A stretch of 64,000 bases of DNA, from assembly GCF_005870035.1 (NCBI RefSeq), contig NZ_SWJG01000013.1, forward strand, positions 33,323 to 97,322, given 5' to 3'. Positions 62,401-64,000 of the stretch are shown piece after piece. The stretch comes from Spirosoma lacussanchae. GTDB taxonomy: Bacteria > Bacteroidota > Bacteroidia > Cytophagales > Spirosomataceae. Position 1 is the first letter of the stretch. The number at the start of each line of letters is the position of its first letter. Position numbers and translations under genes: made by a program. The notes under the pieces are model-generated. The model saw only the letters and a program-made list of their open reading frames with translations. It did not search any database and was not told where the DNA came from.

Positions 62401-62498
62401 ATGCCGAACACGCTCGCGCCAGCCAGTGGCCTGAAATCTACTTCCTGAACGTCCTGGTAGGAATACAGCCCCTGAATGCGCAGCTTAATGGGTATCAT
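59412..62498 (-). CDS. sbcC: Exonuclease subunit SbcC (Rad50-like)
   Basis: A 1028-residue SMC-like ATPase. Walker A is GKVGSGKTSLLEAISFAL near the start, followed by a long coiled coil with the zinc hook CPLCGS (Cys517 and Cys520), the return coiled coil, the signature motif TLSGGQTFQAALSMALALSD and Walker B LFFLDEGFGTLD near the end. With SbcD it cleaves DNA hairpins and ends during repair. It begins in the 4-base ATGA overlap with sbcD. Confidence 0.96.
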   Translation of the reverse strand: MIPIKLRIQGLYSYQDVQEVDFRPLAGASVFGIFGKVGSGKTSLLEAISFALYGETERLNGRDNRQYNMMNLKSKQLMIDFEFQAGPDQAVYKFTYEARRHPKKHHEIGAGERRMFIRKDDEWTPIGTEKDDVAVLTRNILGIDYDNFKRIIIIPQNQFREFLELGAAERTKMMNQLFKLDQYDLAGRVTKLSKANDEQLSELRGLLSPLEAVTPEAIDGARSVIVAITETLTRKDTDINELLPTEQRLLDRQKQRKTLSSLQQELSLLLGQEASYRERGQTLALYESCLLLFQADLAGLEKASARKSRLAESERTAQQQLQSVTKRLAGLEQLYEAARQAYESRDELQQKIDELDTVQQIRTLQQTIGEQTHYQTTLSGQLDRQAAQLEGHKAARAQQQRVLDQGLGRASDLERLYQVKHWFAVYTPLKKQANDLQAAVERYDQAINDLKQEKNQVLAGFPAEWTDLTLKVLPDYIDNALTNLKTIRQEREQKHRQLLIQDELRKYADALSEGQPCPLCGSAHHPDRHRGDANPADVQRSEAALEKVIQRIEDTSTLQLTIKELVTKLRAELENGKRLIQERTHIVKQLTEHEDRFVWPEFSKEREGEVTEAIRRESDAQQQIQDAQQAIRNLDQLITDAEKAHNDLSKKVIETGQAIAGLSGQLKTAAESLAHFRLDEVTNWRLDQIDALRASLSEVYNQARLNFDATSKQKSEAEKELATVEEQIQQLHNQLSEVTTELDALDTTIARNLEAQRLTRDQVIRIVRSELNVGREKQQLNEYNEKRSGLQRQVDLLEAELTQHPFDPDELASVQQQLAILQAEKDELNKEHGRATSVLVALETQWQQKLSHQKRHDELELRRQDLKKMDEMFRAQGFVNYVSSVYLKSLCESANERFFKLTNNQLKLELDEKNNFQIRDYMNGGELRSVKTLSGGQTFQAALSMALALSDNIQHLTKARQNLFFLDEGFGTLDKDALQTVFKTLKALRTENRVVGIISHVDDLQHEVDTYIRTIATETGSRIETSWG

Positions 62499-63727
62499 TC
62501 TAACTCGGTTGCTAAAATCTCGTTGAACAGCTGCCGGAGTCGCTGATTGGGCTCCTGCCCTTTGTTCTTGTTCTTGAAGTACTCCGTAAAAAGCACATCC
62601 ATACTTTGCGTCAGGTCGATCACCGGACTGCGCTGGGCGTCGGTCGTTTCAATATCACGGATATCCGGAATGATACTGGCCGATGACAGGGCTTCGTGCG
62701 CCTTTGCCAGTCGCCGGCGGTCTTCGGCTGTCAGGTAAGTAGGGGTCTGAAGGGTAATCTCGGGATAACATTCTGGGTTAGCCTCCAGCCATTCGATGGC
62801 ATCATCGACACGGGTAAATCGTTTTCGGAGAAGCCGCTTTCCCGTTTTCAGTGGAACCGCCCGAACGTCGACCGCCCGGCCTGGCTCGGCATCGATGAGC
62901 ATCGCATATTTTTGCTGATCCGCTTCGGCAAAGCTGTAGGCCAGCGGACTGCTGCTGTACACTACCGGACACGGGCCGCCCCCAATCTCCTGCTGCCGAT
63001 GCAAATGCCCCAGCGCCACGTATTGTACCGGTGCGGGAATCATATCGGTATACACTACCGAAGCGCCCCCTACCTGTAGAATGCTGCGTTCATCATCCGA
63101 CTCTTCGGGTTGTTCGCCCCCGCGTTTCATGACAAACAGATGCGCAACGAGCAGATTAACCCCCTGGTCATCCATGTAGGTGCTGGCCAGGTCGCTCCAG
63201 TGCTGTTGAATATGTTCCCGAAACTGATCCGTAGCGTTGGTCATCCCATAATACGTACGCATCCGGGCCTCGTTGGCATAGGGAGTCAAAATAATACGAA
63301 CCGGGAAATCGTGCCGGGGCAGCTTCAGTTCAACGAAGCCGGGCGCAACCTGAAGTAGTTTCGTCTCACAGGTGAGCAGGTGTGATCGAACTTCCGTTTT
63401 TGGGAAGCCGACGAATATGATACCGCACTCGCGGCCGAAGTGATCCTGCGCTTCAATCCGATCCGGGTTGTCGTGGTTGCCGGCAATCACGACAACCGGC
63501 CGACGACCGCCCCCCGTCAATCGTTTCAGCGTACTATATAATAAATCTTCGGCTTCGGCAGATGGATTAAAGGTGTCAAACAGGTCGCCAGCCACCAGCA
63601 CCAGATCAACGTCTTCGGCTTCGACAAGCTCGACCAGTTCATTTAACACCCCTTTTTGCTCGGTAAGCCGGCTGAAATCCTGCAACCGCTTCCCCAAATG
63701 CCAGTCCGCTGTATGTAAAATTTTCAT
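62495..63727 (-). CDS. sbcD: Exonuclease subunit SbcD (Mre11-like)
   Basis: I use ATG 63727 (410 residues; MKILHTADWHLGKRL), because the family begins there; the 65 codons upstream are not typical protein. Metal-binding motifs of the Mre11 type: DWHLG, AGDLFD, GNHD, and GHLHRQ. The protein holds two manganese ions and is the nuclease partner of SbcC. The C-terminal region (about 290-410) includes the Rad50-binding part. The sbcDC operon reads right to left. Confidence 0.95.
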   Translation of the reverse strand: MKILHTADWHLGKRLQDFSRLTEQKGVLNELVELVEAEDVDLVLVAGDLFDTFNPSAEAEDLLYSTLKRLTGGGRRPVVVIAGNHDNPDRIEAQDHFGRECGIIFVGFPKTEVRSHLLTCETKLLQVAPGFVELKLPRHDFPVRIILTPYANEARMRTYYGMTNATDQFREHIQQHWSDLASTYMDDQGVNLLVAHLFVMKRGGEQPEESDDERSILQVGGASVVYTDMIPAPVQYVALGHLHRQQEIGGGPCPVVYSSSPLAYSFAEADQQKYAMLIDAEPGRAVDVRAVPLKTGKRLLRKRFTRVDDAIEWLEANPECYPEITLQTPTYLTAEDRRRLAKAHEALSSASIIPDIRDIETTDAQRSPVIDLTQSMDVLFTEYFKNKNKGQEPNQRLRQLFNEILATELE

Positions 63728-64000
63728 GGAATAAGGCTGGATAAGCACTATACAGGTAAAAAGAAAGATGCAATATACGGCATGTGATACGGATATAGAG
63801 CCCGAAAAGAGAGCTAACCGTAGGACACAGGGGAGAATAAATTGTAGTCTTGCGAAGGCATCTAAAAAGCTTGAAAAAAGTTTAAACTTTTTTCGTCGGA
63901 TAAGTGGCTGAGGGTGGGCCACTTATCCGATGGGTGGGGCCGGGGCCCTCAACTATTTTTCCGCCAGGGCTTGACAGGGGCCAAAAAGCGCCCTACCTTT
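63728..64000. other. Right-end non-coding stretch with hairpins and a probable outgoing promoter
   Basis: About 270 bases without a gene. There is a perfect 20-base palindrome of the form AAAAAAGTTT/AAACTTTTTT (63874-63893), a 13-base-arm hairpin (63896-63908 with 63918-63930), and TTG 63972-63974 followed after about 20 bases by TACCTTT (63994-64000), a -7 element cut by the window end. The latter would read to the right. On the minus strand a TATATTGC stretch near 63775 may serve sbcD. Confidence 0.55.

Overview
The window looks like chromosomal DNA of a Bacteroidota member of the order Cytophagales, most like Spirosoma and its relatives. The evidence is a SusC/SusD pair driven by an ECF sigma/FecR pair, promoters of the TTG...TAnnTTTG type instead of a -10 TATAAT box, few Shine-Dalgarno sites, an alternative complex III (ACIII) operon, and moderately GC-rich codon use. 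I assign it from gene content and promoter style only; no database search was possible. I see no integrase, transposase, phage gene, CRISPR array or rRNA. One tRNA gene (Cys) is present.

Layout. Positions 1-8780 (minus strand): a TonB-dependent uptake locus: ECF sigma factor, FecR anti-sigma, a SusC with an N-terminal STN signalling domain, a SusD lipoprotein and an FG-GAP/ASPIC lipoprotein cut by the left edge. Positions 8938-14158 (plus): penicillin-acylase-family hydrolase, a small membrane protein, an OmpH/Skp-like protein, a gene-free stretch with a strongly foldable RNA element, smpB and an HNH nuclease. Positions 14195-16361: rpsA and tRNA-Cys. Positions 16474-33878 (plus): one long respiratory gene train: actABCDEF (ACIII), coxB, coxA, heme A synthase, heme O synthase, two subunit III genes, a subunit IV-like gene, SCO, DUF420, a small Cys-motif protein and DUF983. 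It begins at a clear promoter and ends at a strong terminator, so quinol oxidation, oxygen reduction, heme A synthesis and CuA assembly are encoded together.

Positions 33936-37304 (plus): a second ECF sigma/anti-sigma/outer-membrane-protein module and a nucleotide-sugar-epimerase-like oxidoreductase. Positions 37319-41246: cell-surface glycan genes (glycosyltransferase, LpxH-like phosphoesterase, NeuD-type acyltransferase, GDP-fucose synthase). Positions 41389-54091: mixed housekeeping genes (MORN-repeat and TPR proteins, DEAD-box helicase, fructosamine kinase family, anmK, mog, glycogen synthase, glycosylasparaginase, purU, cutC, DUF2795, a CrtZ-like hydroxylase, an AlbA_2 protein). Positions 54095-63727: bioA, a KdsC-like phosphatase, an RsmF-like rRNA methyltransferase, an alpha/beta hydrolase, fabI and sbcDC. 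The last 270 bases hold hairpins and what looks like a promoter reading out of the window.

Most of the window is ordinary core genome. The best candidate for something undescribed is the RNA-like element at about 12720-12833, upstream of smpB: an 18-bp helix closing a three-way junction, one arm capped by a C(UUCG)G tetraloop. I found no new multi-gene system that I could defend.
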